Positions 25,806-34,613 of a stretch of 64,000 nucleotides of DNA are shown here, in pieces (the stretch's first letter is position 1; every line of letters starts with the position of its first letter). Source of the stretch: an uncultured Bacilli bacterium (GTDB taxonomy: Bacteria > Bacillota_I > Bacilli_A > RF39 > UBA660); assembly GCA_934182615.1 (NCBI GenBank), contig CAKPRO010000005.1:27012-91011 (forward strand), read 5' to 3'. Below the pieces are notes generated by a model. It was given only the letters and a program-made list of their open reading frames with translations, was not told the origin of the DNA and searched no databases. The translations under genes were made by a program, and so were the position numbers.

Positions 25806-27578
25806 TTAATCCTCATTTAAATATTTAACTAGAATATCATCTAATTTAGTTTTAGATATAGGTAATGTTAGGTACTCAATATTTTCTTTTTGATAATCAT
25901 TTAGAGTAACTAATACTATCTCTAGTTTATAACCTGCGACTAAAGATAATTTATTGATAGTTCTTTTGAAATCATTAATATTCTTAACATTATAATTATC
26001 TATTCCATATATATTATCTGATAAGAATACTAAGTCAAATGTTTTATTACTACTAAGTAATTCATTTAGTTCATTTACACTACCTGCGGTTGTTATATTT
26101 ACATTATAATTCATTAGTAGTTCTGATAGATTTCTTATATCATTATGACTATTAAGAGCTACTAAAACATTCTTATCACTGGCATCAAAGTATTCTATTT
26201 CTTCGTTATCATTAATTTCTTTTACTTCTTCTTGTCTTTGATATAAAGAAAATTCAAATATAACTCTACTTCCATCTTTACTTATAAAATTATGTCCTCT
26301 TTGTAAATCTATTAATTTTTCATATATTTCATATTCTATAGATTTGTTTGATAATGTATATTTATTATCTTTTTCATACATATCTAGATTATTATATTTT
26401 GAATCTACGACTAGAGAGAATTTTAAATGACATTTATTTCTAACTAATAAATTAGATATTTTAATACTTAGAGTATAGTTTTCAAAATTCTTACTAATAA
26501 AATCTACTAAATAAGAAAATGTCTGTACTATATTGGTATCACTACCATAAAGTACTTTAGGTAAAGTAGATATTTCATAATTTACTTCTATATTATTCTT
26601 TTCTAATATTCCTTTAATATTATCTATTAGATTACTTGTTTGATATTTTCTTTCTTTAATACTATAATCACTACTTTCTATTCTAGTTATATCCATTACT
26701 TTATTTACTTTATCTACTAATGAAAGAGTTGTTTTTTGTAATTCTTTTATTTCTTCTAGAGATAGTGATATATTATTTTTATTTATTTTTTTATTACTAA
26801 AGTTTGCTATTTCTGTAAGGGGTTCTTTTATACTTATAATTAAATTATTTATGGTATTTGAAGCTAATTCATTTCTTTTATTTAATAATTCTTTAGTATA
26901 TTTTAATTCTTTTGATAATTTTATATCAGGATTTTCTATTGTAAAATACATAATATAGATTATTATTGATAATGAGAAATTTATTAGTAGTAAATCTGGA
27001 AATATTTTTTGTATTAATATCATTATACCTAGTATTACTAATAAGAAATATACTGGATAATATTTTTTATTCTTTAGTTCTCTATGATTAGATATTATTG
27101 ATATAATCATAATGACAAAGCATAGGACTGCAAGCAGGTAGATTACTTCTACTCCACTACCTGTTGGTAATAATAAATCTCCTACTTTATTTATACTTAT
27201 TGGTAATATTATTGTTATTATTGATAATATTGTAAAGATTATTGATGATATTACTAAGATTATTCTATATTTATCATTATCTTTATCTTTTAGTTTTAAT
27301 GTTACTATTACTGTATATAAAGTAAATGAATATAACCAAGTTACAAAACCTAAAAATAATAACTTTAATGTATATAAATATAAACTAGAATCTACTGCTA
27401 TATTATTTTTAACTAAGATAAATGAATATATTTCTATTAATCCTGTTATTATAGTAGTTATAATTATACTATGATATATTTTATTTTCTGATATACTAAA
27501 GTTTGTTTTGAAACTATATATTATAAATAATAATATAGAGAATATTACTCCTGCTATTGTAAAACATATACTATACAT
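25806..27578 (-). CDS. degenerate hybrid sensor-kinase-like membrane protein
   Basis: 590 aa. Residues 1-215 hold about seven membrane segments. A coiled linker and a dimerisation-like helix pair follow at about 230-300, then an ATPase-like fold to about 430 and a receiver-like domain at about 465-590. Key catalytic residues are missing: the H-box reads ISIKEPLTEI with no His; the N-box region has no clear Asn-Ala motif; the receiver has LVFLSDN where the phospho-Asp should be and lacks the N-terminal acidic pair. It probably works as a signalling scaffold or pseudokinase, not as a phosphorelay enzyme. Confidence 0.62.
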   Translation of the reverse strand: MYSICFTIAGVIFSILLFIIYSFKTNFSISENKIYHSIIITTIITGLIEIYSFILVKNNIAVDSSLYLYTLKLLFLGFVTWLYSFTLYTVIVTLKLKDKDNDKYRIILVISSIIFTILSIITIILPISINKVGDLLLPTGSGVEVIYLLAVLCFVIMIISIISNHRELKNKKYYPVYFLLVILGIMILIQKIFPDLLLINFSLSIIIYIMYFTIENPDIKLSKELKYTKELLNKRNELASNTINNLIISIKEPLTEIANFSNKKINKNNISLSLEEIKELQKTTLSLVDKVNKVMDITRIESSDYSIKERKYQTSNLIDNIKGILEKNNIEVNYEISTLPKVLYGSDTNIVQTFSYLVDFISKNFENYTLSIKISNLLVRNKCHLKFSLVVDSKYNNLDMYEKDNKYTLSNKSIEYEIYEKLIDLQRGHNFISKDGSRVIFEFSLYQRQEEVKEINDNEEIEYFDASDKNVLVALNSHNDIRNLSELLMNYNVNITTAGSVNELNELLSSNKTFDLVFLSDNIYGIDNYNVKNINDFKRTINKLSLVAGYKLEIVLVTLNDYQKENIEYLTLPISKTKLDDILVKYLNED

Positions 27579-27605
27579 ATCTTCCTCCTATTATTTACTT
27601 AATTT

Positions 27606-27765
27606 TATCATATATTTATTAAAATTACTATACCTTTCATGAAAATCCAAGGTATTTTCATGTTCTTCCTAGCCTATAGTCTAGGAAGAAATAACAATAA
27701 GATATTATATTTGGGGTGTAGACTTTCTAACTAAGAATATTCTAAATAAAAAGAAGATAACTAGT
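27606..27765 (+). repeat. dispersed repeat, long copy (matches 38870-39035)
   Basis: Contains CATGAAAAT-CCAAGGT-ATTTTCATG (27638-27662), a family hairpin TTCTTCCT-AGCCTATAGTCT-AGGAAGAA (27663-27690), the tail GATATTATATTTGGGGTG, and ACTTTCTAAC...AAAAAGAAGAT. The same parts recur in order near 38.9 kb. It lies in the 332-nt gap between the AMP-ligase gene and the pseudokinase gene. Confidence 0.65.
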
Positions 27766-27872
27766 ATCTTAACTATATATTTGGAAATATTTTTAATAAA
27801 AGAGGTATTCACTCTAGAATATTATAGATATGGTTGATATTTATTTTAAAACTTAGAATAAGGTTTAAAATA

Positions 27873-27899
27873 ACCCTCTAAGATTATAGCTTAGAGGGT
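27873..27899 (-). terminator. hairpin-family copy acting as terminator of the AMP-ligase gene
   Basis: On the minus strand ACCCTCTA-AGCTATAATCT-TAGAGGGT followed by TATTTT, 10 nt after the stop. Its stem and apex are nearly the same as the copy at 7380-7404, and a related tail (ATATCAACCATATCTATAAT) follows. Confidence 0.65.
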
Positions 27900-27909
27900 A
27901 TATAAATAA

Positions 27910-29859
27910 TTATTTTAATATTTTAGTTTTACCTTTTCTTGGTACTATTATATTACCATTTATTTCATAAATATTATTATCAAAAATATCTTCTTTCTCT
28001 AGTTTTACAAAGTCTACTTTTTTATTTACTTCAGTAAGAGGTATTTCTTTAGTAATAACATAATATTTAGGAATATAATGTTCTTTTAATTTAGTATATA
28101 TTAATTTATTTAATTCATTAATAGTAGTTTCTTTTTCATCTTCATTATTAAAGATAATATGACATACTGGTATTTCTCTTTCAATAGAATCTTCTTTTTT
28201 TACTACACAACAATCAAAAACATTATGATGAGTTTTAATTATTTCTTCAATAGCAGTTAACCATACTTTATCACCACTTCTAGTAATCATTCTCTTAGCT
28301 CTACCACAGTGATATATTCTACCTTCTTTATCCATATAACCATAATCACTAGTATGAAGCCATACTTTACCATCTTTATGTTTCATTAATACTTTATCTG
28401 TTTCTTCTTTATCTTCAAAGTAACCTTTCATAACAGTAGGGCCACTTATACATATTTCTCCTATTTTACCTTCTCCAAATGGTATTTCGTTATTATTTTC
28501 ATCAAACATACTAACATTAACATTAATAAATGGTATTCCTATACTGCCTAAAGCATAAGCTATTTCTTTAGAATAAGTAGCGGCCGCTGTTGACTCACTC
28601 TCTCCATATCCTTGTTTTAATGTTGCACTGCCACCATGATTTCTTATATATTCGTTAGCGGACTCTTCTTCTGCTACGGTAAGTTTATCTCCTCCAGATA
28701 TTGGACTTGTCATAAATGATGTATCTTTTATAATATTACTATCGACCATTTCTTTAAATAGGATTGGTCCTGATAAGAAAATATTTGGTTTATATTTATC
28801 TAGTAATAATGGATATTCCTGAGGTGTAAAGAATGGTATTAATTCTACTGATACTCCGCAACATAATAAACTATATGTAGCGTTGTAGTAGTAGGCTACT
28901 GATGGTGGTAAGATACTCATTGAAGTTTTACCTACATCGAAACCTAAATCTCCTAATTTAAAACCATAAGCACTACTATTTAGATTAATATTTGATAGAG
29001 GTACGCCTTTAGCATTACCAGTAGTTCCTCCAGTATATACTATTACTGATGTATCACTACCTATACCCATAGGTTTATTAAGTAGTTTACCTCCACTCGT
29101 AATTCTCTTCCACTCTTTAAATGACATAAATCTTTGATCTATCTTATATGAATTAGATTCTCTTTCTTGCTTCTTCATATTAGTTAGAATATTTTCTAAT
29201 TCTTTAGAAATTAACTTTATATTATTACTTTGAGCTTTATTCTTAGCATTTTCTACTAACATATTTAGTTTTTGAACACCAGATAATTCTTCAAATAAAG
29301 ACATACAAATAATACTATCTAAAGTATCTACTCCTTCGATACCCTTACTTACCTTTTCAGTTATTAGTGGTACATCTGTTATAAAGAAATACTTTGATTT
29401 TGTCTTTATTAGAATATCTTTAATTCTATCTTCAGCTTCATCAAATTTTATTAGATTAGCAGTAGCTCCTAGTTTGGATAAAGCAAACCACATAAAGATT
29501 ATATCTGGATTATTAAGCATCATAAATGATACTATATCTCCTCTTTTTATATTCATTTTATTAAATCTCTTGATATATTCTTCTACTTTACTTATTAGAT
29601 CTTCTCTTGTATATACTTTACCACAATATGATAGAAGTGGTATATCACCATAACTCTTAGTTACTTTTAAGAAATAATCATAAGCATTCATATCAGTATC
29701 TAAGTAAGCTTTCTTTTCATCTGAATAACTATTAATATCGATATTATAATATTTAAGCCATGGTTTTACATTAGATGCTAATGTTCCTTCGACTCCTCTT
29801 TCTTTATCAAGAACAAAATTTTCACCATTAAATCTTTCTTCATTTATATTTATTTTCAT
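27910..29859 (-). CDS. AMP-dependent synthetase/ligase (acyl-CoA synthetase-like)
   Basis: 649 aa adenylate-forming enzyme. The P-loop-like A3 motif is VIVYTGGTTGNAKGVPLSN, A5 is QGYGESESTAA, A7 is HTSDYGYMDKEGRIYHCGR and the hinge A8 is RAKRMITRSGDKVW. A final Lys-containing segment (LTEVNKKVDFVKLE) fits A10. Likely activates a fatty or other carboxylic acid with ATP; the acceptor (CoA or carrier protein) cannot be told. The N-terminal 90 residues and the 30-residue insert near 215-245 are not typical. Monocistronic and divergent from rnhC. Confidence 0.8.
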   Translation of the reverse strand: MKININEERFNGENFVLDKERGVEGTLASNVKPWLKYYNIDINSYSDEKKAYLDTDMNAYDYFLKVTKSYGDIPLLSYCGKVYTREDLISKVEEYIKRFNKMNIKRGDIVSFMMLNNPDIIFMWFALSKLGATANLIKFDEAEDRIKDILIKTKSKYFFITDVPLITEKVSKGIEGVDTLDSIICMSLFEELSGVQKLNMLVENAKNKAQSNNIKLISKELENILTNMKKQERESNSYKIDQRFMSFKEWKRITSGGKLLNKPMGIGSDTSVIVYTGGTTGNAKGVPLSNINLNSSAYGFKLGDLGFDVGKTSMSILPPSVAYYYNATYSLLCCGVSVELIPFFTPQEYPLLLDKYKPNIFLSGPILFKEMVDSNIIKDTSFMTSPISGGDKLTVAEEESANEYIRNHGGSATLKQGYGESESTAAATYSKEIAYALGSIGIPFINVNVSMFDENNNEIPFGEGKIGEICISGPTVMKGYFEDKEETDKVLMKHKDGKVWLHTSDYGYMDKEGRIYHCGRAKRMITRSGDKVWLTAIEEIIKTHHNVFDCCVVKKEDSIEREIPVCHIIFNNEDEKETTINELNKLIYTKLKEHYIPKYYVITKEIPLTEVNKKVDFVKLEKEDIFDNNIYEINGNIIVPRKGKTKILK

Positions 29860-29885
29860 TTAAATCCCCTCCAAAAAACAATATT

Positions 29886-29913
29886 ATTATAACACAAATT
29901 GTTAAATAGTCAA
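29886..29913 (-). promoter_or_regulatory. promoter of the AMP-ligase gene
   Basis: TTGACT (29908-29913) and TATAAT (29886-29891) on the minus strand, 16 nt apart. Confidence 0.6.
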
Positions 29914-29921
29914 ATTATTCA

Positions 29922-29951
29922 TTGATATAAGTATTTATTTTATGGTACAAT
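29922..29951 (+). promoter_or_regulatory. promoter of rnhC
   Basis: TTGATA (29922-29927) and TACAAT (29946-29951), 18 nt apart, about 20 nt before the start; divergent from the AMP-ligase promoter. Confidence 0.5.
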
Positions 29952-29972
29952 ATATTAAAGAGGTGACATAAA

Positions 29973-30917
29973 TTGGGTAAGACTATTACTAAAGTTATAA
30001 GAGTAGATAATGATACTAAGAAATTAATGAATGAATTTTATAAAGATATGAAAAGAGATAAAACTCCTCCATATGCTGTATTTCAAGCTGATACCGGTGA
30101 TACAATAGTTACTTTATATGAGTCTGGTAAGGCTATGTTCCAAGGGGTATCGGCGGATATTGAAGCTGGTATGTGGGAAAGTATTAGAAAAGATAAAGAT
30201 AATATTGATTATTTTATGGATACTAAAGATACTAAAGTTAAAAAAGATATTGAAGTAGAGATTCCTAGTGATATTGCTTCAGTTGGTTCTGATGAAGTTG
30301 GTACTGGTGACTACTACGGTCCTATTGTAGTTACTGCTTCATTTGTTAGTAAAGATAATATTCCTTTCTTAACTGAACTTGGTGTTAGGGATTCTAAGAA
30401 ATTATCTGATGAACAAATTCTAAAAATAGTACCTAAGATTATTAAAAAAATACCATATAAAACAATTATGTTATCTAATAAAGAATATAATGATAATTAT
30501 GGTAAAGATATGAATATGAATAAGATTAAGGCTGTACTACATAATAAGGTATTAACTGAAATGGTTAAAGATAATGATTATGATTATATTGTTGTCGATC
30601 AGTTTGAACCAGAAAAAAGTTATTATAATCATTTATCTGATGTACCTAATCCTTTAAAGGGTATTACTTTTATTACTAAGGCTGAAGATAAATGCCTTTC
30701 AGTAGCAGTATCTTCTCTTATAAGTAGATATATTTTTATTAAAGAGATGGATAAACTAGGAGATAAATATGGTATCTTTTTGCCTAAAGGGGCTAACTAT
30801 TATGTTGAAGATGTTGGTATTAAATTAGTTAATAAATATGGTGAAAAGATATTACATGATATTGCTAAATTAAACTTTAGTAATACTGATAGGATATTAA
30901 AAGAAGTAAGAAAATAA
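29973..30917 (+). CDS. rnhC: ribonuclease HIII
   Basis: 314 aa. An N-terminal TBP-like substrate-binding domain (about 1-95) is followed by the RNase H fold with SVGSDEVGTGDYYGPIVV, catalytic Asp-Glu at about 107-108, and DYIVVDQFEPE further on. This is RNase HIII, which removes RNA from RNA/DNA hybrids. The start is a TTG with GAGGTGAC at good spacing; no ATG fits better. Confidence 0.94.
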   Translation: MGKTITKVIRVDNDTKKLMNEFYKDMKRDKTPPYAVFQADTGDTIVTLYESGKAMFQGVSADIEAGMWESIRKDKDNIDYFMDTKDTKVKKDIEVEIPSDIASVGSDEVGTGDYYGPIVVTASFVSKDNIPFLTELGVRDSKKLSDEQILKIVPKIIKKIPYKTIMLSNKEYNDNYGKDMNMNKIKAVLHNKVLTEMVKDNDYDYIVVDQFEPEKSYYNHLSDVPNPLKGITFITKAEDKCLSVAVSSLISRYIFIKEMDKLGDKYGIFLPKGANYYVEDVGIKLVNKYGEKILHDIAKLNFSNTDRILKEVRK

Positions 30918-30937
30918 TTTCTTGCTTTTTTTATATT

Positions 30938-30995
30938 CTAGTAAAGCCTATATTAGTCTTTACTAGTCATTTGAAGCCCTAGTTGTCTTCGAATG
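30938..30995 (+). repeat. hairpin-family pair (CTAGTAA and CATTTGA stems)
   Basis: 30938-30966: CTAGTAA/TTACTAG around AGCCTATATTAGTCT. 30968-30995: CATTTGA/TCGAATG around AGCCCTAGTTGTCT. The tail ATATCAGCTATATCTATTAT and TTTGGGGTGAAC follows. It lies between the convergent rnhC and ORF6N genes. Confidence 0.7.
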
Positions 30996-31115
30996 AATAT
31001 CAGCTATATCTATTATATTTGGGGTGAACACTTTTTTTAACTTGAGGTCGAAATTTTCGACTTCAAAGTTATTAGTTATTAATAATCTTTTTTAACGAAA
31101 CTCTTAACGTTAATT

Positions 31116-31904
31116 TTATTCTATTTTAGTAAGTCTACTAATTAACTCTTTTAATATAGTAGAATCCTCTATTCTATTTATACTAGTACATTTTTTACCT
31201 ATATCTTTTAAACTACTTCCTAAGTTATATAATTCTTTATTATCTAATATAATAAATCTATCATAAAATATATCGGTAGTCATTATTTCTATATTAGAAT
31301 ATTCTTGCATATATTTCTTTTTAGATATCTCATCTATATTTTTAGTATATATTTTTATATTTACCTTAATATCTTTAGTAATATCAAATAATTCTTTGCC
31401 AGCGTAATTATCTATAATTATTATTTCTTTCTTTGATTTGTTTAATATATCTATAAGTAAAGAATAAGCATCATATATTTGTCCATTATAGAAAATATGA
31501 TTAATTTTCTCTTTAGTACTTAGTTTATTAAATGATTCTTGTAATAATCTTATTTCATTATCATGTTCTAATACTAAACTATTTATATATTTTTGTTCTA
31601 TTAGTGAGGTATTTATTATATTTTTCATTATTACGAATGCGTCCATTATTGCAATTGTTATTTCTGATGCAACCCTACTTTTTAAAATTGTAGCAAGCAT
31701 ATATACACCTTGTTCCGTAAAGACAGTGTGCCCTTTCCTAGAACCACCTTTTAAAGTCGAAATCTTCGACTTCAAACTAGAATACTCTTTTTCAGTAATT
31801 CTAAAGCAATATCTTTCAGGAAATTTCTCTATATTATTTTTAACCGCTTCATTTATTCTTTTGGTTTCAACACCATATAATTTTGCTAAATCAGAATCTA
31901 ACAT
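31116..31904 (-). CDS. ORF6N-domain protein with PLD-like C terminus
   Basis: 262 aa from the first in-frame ATG. MLDSDLAKLYGVETKRINEAV, PERYCFRITEKEY and TVFTEQGVYMLATIL define the ORF6N DNA-binding domain of phage and mobile-element proteins. The C-terminal half (YDAYSLLIDILNKSKKEIIIIDNY and FYDRFIILDNKELYNLGSSL, the last with Tyr for the usual His) resembles a PLD-type domain. Homologues begin about 24 residues earlier; that region is open here (NEIIVKDSIKIENLIYEIRG) but its start codon is ATA at 31976, at ideal spacing from AGGATGAT. Confidence 0.78.
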   Translation of the reverse strand: MLDSDLAKLYGVETKRINEAVKNNIEKFPERYCFRITEKEYSSLKSKISTLKGGSRKGHTVFTEQGVYMLATILKSRVASEITIAIMDAFVIMKNIINTSLIEQKYINSLVLEHDNEIRLLQESFNKLSTKEKINHIFYNGQIYDAYSLLIDILNKSKKEIIIIDNYAGKELFDITKDIKVNIKIYTKNIDEISKKKYMQEYSNIEIMTTDIFYDRFIILDNKELYNLGSSLKDIGKKCTSINRIEDSTILKELISRLTKIE

Positions 31905-32065
31905 TACTTGTTTACCTCTTATTTCATAAATTAAATTCTCTATCTTTATACTGTCTTTTACTATTATTTCATTTATTTAATCATCCTTTCTTTTAATAAA
32001 ATAATAACTCTTTTATCATTGTCTTATTGTCTGTAATAACATGATAATAGAGCCTGTGTCAATAT

Positions 32066-32092
32066 AAAAAAGCAAGATATATTAATCTTACT
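32066..32092 (-). terminator. terminator of the 81-aa gene
   Basis: AGTAAGAT, loop, ATCTTGCT (one G-T pair), then a T run on the minus strand. Confidence 0.6.
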
Positions 32093-32096
32093 TATC

Positions 32097-32342
32097 TTAC
32101 TTTAATTTTTTATGTTTTTCAGGATAATTACCAAATTTTATTTTTGATGTTGATTCTGCAAAATGATTATTTGCTTTTAATTGCACTGTTGCAATAGCGG
32201 GCATTATTTGTTCAGGTTTGCATTTTGCTATTATTCCGGCTTCTTCAGATGTTATTTCATAACCATTAAAATATTTTAATAGGGCCAAGCCTAAATAATA
32301 CATTTTTTTAGCATATAATTCTCTTTTTTCTTCTATTGTCAT
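32097..32342 (-). CDS. hypothetical protein, 81 aa
   Basis: Small, mostly helical, basic protein (MTIEEKRELYAKKMYYLGLA, then FNGYEITSEEAGIIAKCKPEQI). GGAGG-type ribosome site before the ATG and its own terminator support that it is real. I do not recognise a family. Confidence 0.55.
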   Translation of the reverse strand: MTIEEKRELYAKKMYYLGLALLKYFNGYEITSEEAGIIAKCKPEQIMPAIATVQLKANNHFAESTSKIKFGNYPEKHKKLK

Positions 32343-32404
32343 TATATCTCCTCCAAATACTATATACTATAAATTATAGCAGATTACAAACAAATGTCAA
32401 GAAA

Positions 32405-32728
32405 TTAATCTTCTACAAAACTACCTATTACTTTAAATACCCCTTCTATTCCTTTCTTTAGAATACTATTTACTTTAATAGATACTTTATTAGTACCTTT
32501 AGTTAAAGTACTAGTATAATCTTTCTCGGTACTTACTAAATAATCTTCTCTTCTTACATCTTTACCCTCTTTAATATCTTTTTCAAACTGTTTCATTGCT
32601 TCATTAGTCATAATCATCTTATTTTGTAAGTTATATTCATAATAACCAGTCTTTTCTATTACATAACTAATTACAAAGGCTAAAAATAAACTAAAAAATA
32701 TAATTTTAAATATCTTTTTCTTATTCAT
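32405..32728 (-). CDS. single-pass membrane protein of unknown function
   Basis: 107 aa. One membrane segment at about 5-24 and an exported, charged remainder (EKDIKEGKDVRREDYLV, then VKVNSILKKGIEGVF in the C-terminal part). It lies 4 nt after spoIIP, so it may act with that cell-wall hydrolase. No family recognised. Confidence 0.55.
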   Translation of the reverse strand: MNKKKIFKIIFFSLFLAFVISYVIEKTGYYEYNLQNKMIMTNEAMKQFEKDIKEGKDVRREDYLVSTEKDYTSTLTKGTNKVSIKVNSILKKGIEGVFKVIGSFVED

Positions 32729-32732
32729 GATA

Positions 32733-33740
32733 TTACCCCTTTATATAATAATATAATATGTTAGATATAGCTTCAGTAGTATTAAGTACTTCGTCAATAT
32801 TATTATCTACTCCTCCTAGTTCTATTAGAATACTATTAGAACTAATATCTTGATTATAAATACCATCTACTCCTGGTCCTTCTTTTTTATAGATACCTCT
32901 AGATAAACCAGGATAATATTTATTAGCGATATCATTTATTTTTTCTACATTACTTACATTTTCTTTATAATTATCATGTTCTAAACCTACTACAAAGAGT
33001 ATCTTAGCATATACTTTACCATTAATAGTAGTGGTTGTTATATTCTTATTTACTGAATCTCTATGAATATCTATAAAATATTTTAATGAGTTATATTTAT
33101 TCTTTTTATCTAGTATTAATATTCTTGATGCTTTATAACTACTAGCATGATTCCAATTATTGATATTTAAAAACTCTGTCATATTAGTATCTTCTACTAA
33201 AGTAGATAATCCTTTACTATTTAATTTTTCTTTTAATAAATATGATGCCATTAATACATTAGGAGTTATTCCATATATATCTAGATTAGTACTATTATAG
33301 TTTTCTAATTGATGAGAATTATAAATATATATTATAGGATTATCTATATCTACTGGATTAGGATCTTCTATATAAGAACTTATTTTTTTTAATTCTTCTA
33401 AATTACTATAATCATCATTATGAGATACTTCTAGTACTTTTTCATTATTACCATACATTAATACTCCTTGATCAAGAATACTACTAGGATTTTTTAAATC
33501 GATATTAAATAGAAAATTAGTACTAGTATTAACAATATTTACTAGTTTATAGTTTTCTAGTAAATGACTATTACCTCCTCCTAGTAAGAAGTTTATAAAC
33601 TTAGTATTATTTATCTTAGTACTATTCTTTAAAGAGTAGTAGAAGGTTATGGAAAATATAATGTATATTATTAGTAGATAAAAAAATGATTTTCTAATTC
33701 TTCTTTTACTATTATTCTTTAATTTCATCTTTCCTTTCAT
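32733..33740 (-). CDS. spoIIP: SpoIIP-like amidase/endopeptidase
   Basis: 335 aa from the ATG at 33740 (AAAGGTGAT before it). Membrane anchor at about 14-35. The catalytic domain shows the SpoIIP motifs: IIYIYNSHQLENY (metal-site His), FIDIHRDSV (second His region) and SILIELGGVDNN (Glu). SpoIIP cuts stem peptides and cross-links of peptidoglycan during engulfment with SpoIID and SpoIIM, neither of which is in the window. The length is near the usual 350-400. In a reduced genome it may serve cell division or a cryptic sporulation programme. Confidence 0.85.
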   Translation of the reverse strand: MKGKMKLKNNSKRRIRKSFFYLLIIYIIFSITFYYSLKNSTKINNTKFINFLLGGGNSHLLENYKLVNIVNTSTNFLFNIDLKNPSSILDQGVLMYGNNEKVLEVSHNDDYSNLEELKKISSYIEDPNPVDIDNPIIYIYNSHQLENYNSTNLDIYGITPNVLMASYLLKEKLNSKGLSTLVEDTNMTEFLNINNWNHASSYKASRILILDKKNKYNSLKYFIDIHRDSVNKNITTTTINGKVYAKILFVVGLEHDNYKENVSNVEKINDIANKYYPGLSRGIYKKEGPGVDGIYNQDISSNSILIELGGVDNNIDEVLNTTEAISNILYYYIKG

Positions 33741-33789
33741 AAGATCACCTTTATGATAAGTATATATTAATTTATATGAAATTAATGTC

Positions 33790-33817
33790 AAAAAATAAGC
33801 ATATTGCTATGCTTATT
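33790..33817 (-). terminator. terminator of the rsmE operon
   Basis: AATAAGCATA, loop GCAA, TATGCTTATT, then TTTTT on the minus strand, overlapping the stop of the gene ending at 33813. Confidence 0.8.
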
Positions 33818-34607
33818 GTAAATCTATTCTTAAATTCTTTAGTTCATCTATAAACTCGTCTGTTTCTTCGTCTTCAGTTATATTGTATATCTTATCTTTT
33901 ACTTTCATTAATTCATCATAACTTATTATAGCTTCTTCTTCTTGTTTCTTTTCATAATCTGTAAGTTCGATATTTGATGGCTTTACTTCTTTTTCCATTT
34001 TATCTACTATTTCACTAGCAAACTTCATATTATCGTTTACTTCATAAATATCTTCCATTTCTTCTAGTGGTGATACATTAGGATCTTCATAGGTCATGCC
34101 TAAGCCATTATCACTATTATAATCATTAAAAGTAAAATTGTCCAAAGATTCCCTTTTAATATATTCGTCTTTTGCTTCTATGTGAATTGGTGATGTTGGT
34201 TGTTTACTTGATATTTCTCTTAAAACATTCTTTTGATATAAATTATTTTCTTTTGGTTCTTCTTTTTCTTTAATAACTGGCTTTACTTGTTTATCTTGTA
34301 TATCTGAAATAACAATATCTTCTTGTTTGGAAATTGATACTTTTGGTTCTTCTTTAGGCTTTGGTACTTCTAGTTCTACTTTTGTCTCAGGTGCTTGATT
34401 AATATCAGATGTTGGTACTATATCTTTTGGTGTTTCCTTGACCTGCTCTTCTTTTAATAGTTTTATTAATTTTTTATTTTTTTTTATTAGAATAATTGCC
34501 ACTACTACTAAGAAGATAAGTAAAAATAATATTATCCAAAAGAAAAAGATACTATCACTAGATAAATTGTTATAAAAATTATTAAATGAATTTATCATTT
34601 TTGTCAA
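33813..34607 (-). CDS. membrane-anchored acidic coiled protein of unknown function
   Basis: 264 aa. One membrane segment at about 20-41, a basic stop-transfer (KKNKKLIKLLKEE), then a long, Lys/Glu/Pro-rich, probably disordered cytoplasmic tail. It follows rsmE by 6 nt. The design (anchor plus disordered acidic tail) recalls the two Asn-rich proteins near ezrA but the composition differs. No family recognised. Confidence 0.5.
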   Translation of the reverse strand: MTKMINSFNNFYNNLSSDSIFFFWIILFLLIFLVVVAIILIKKNKKLIKLLKEEQVKETPKDIVPTSDINQAPETKVELEVPKPKEEPKVSISKQEDIVISDIQDKQVKPVIKEKEEPKENNLYQKNVLREISSKQPTSPIHIEAKDEYIKRESLDNFTFNDYNSDNGLGMTYEDPNVSPLEEMEDIYEVNDNMKFASEIVDKMEKEVKPSNIELTDYEKKQEEEAIISYDELMKVKDKIYNITEDEETDEFIDELKNLRIDLQ

Positions 34608-34613
34608 CTCCTA

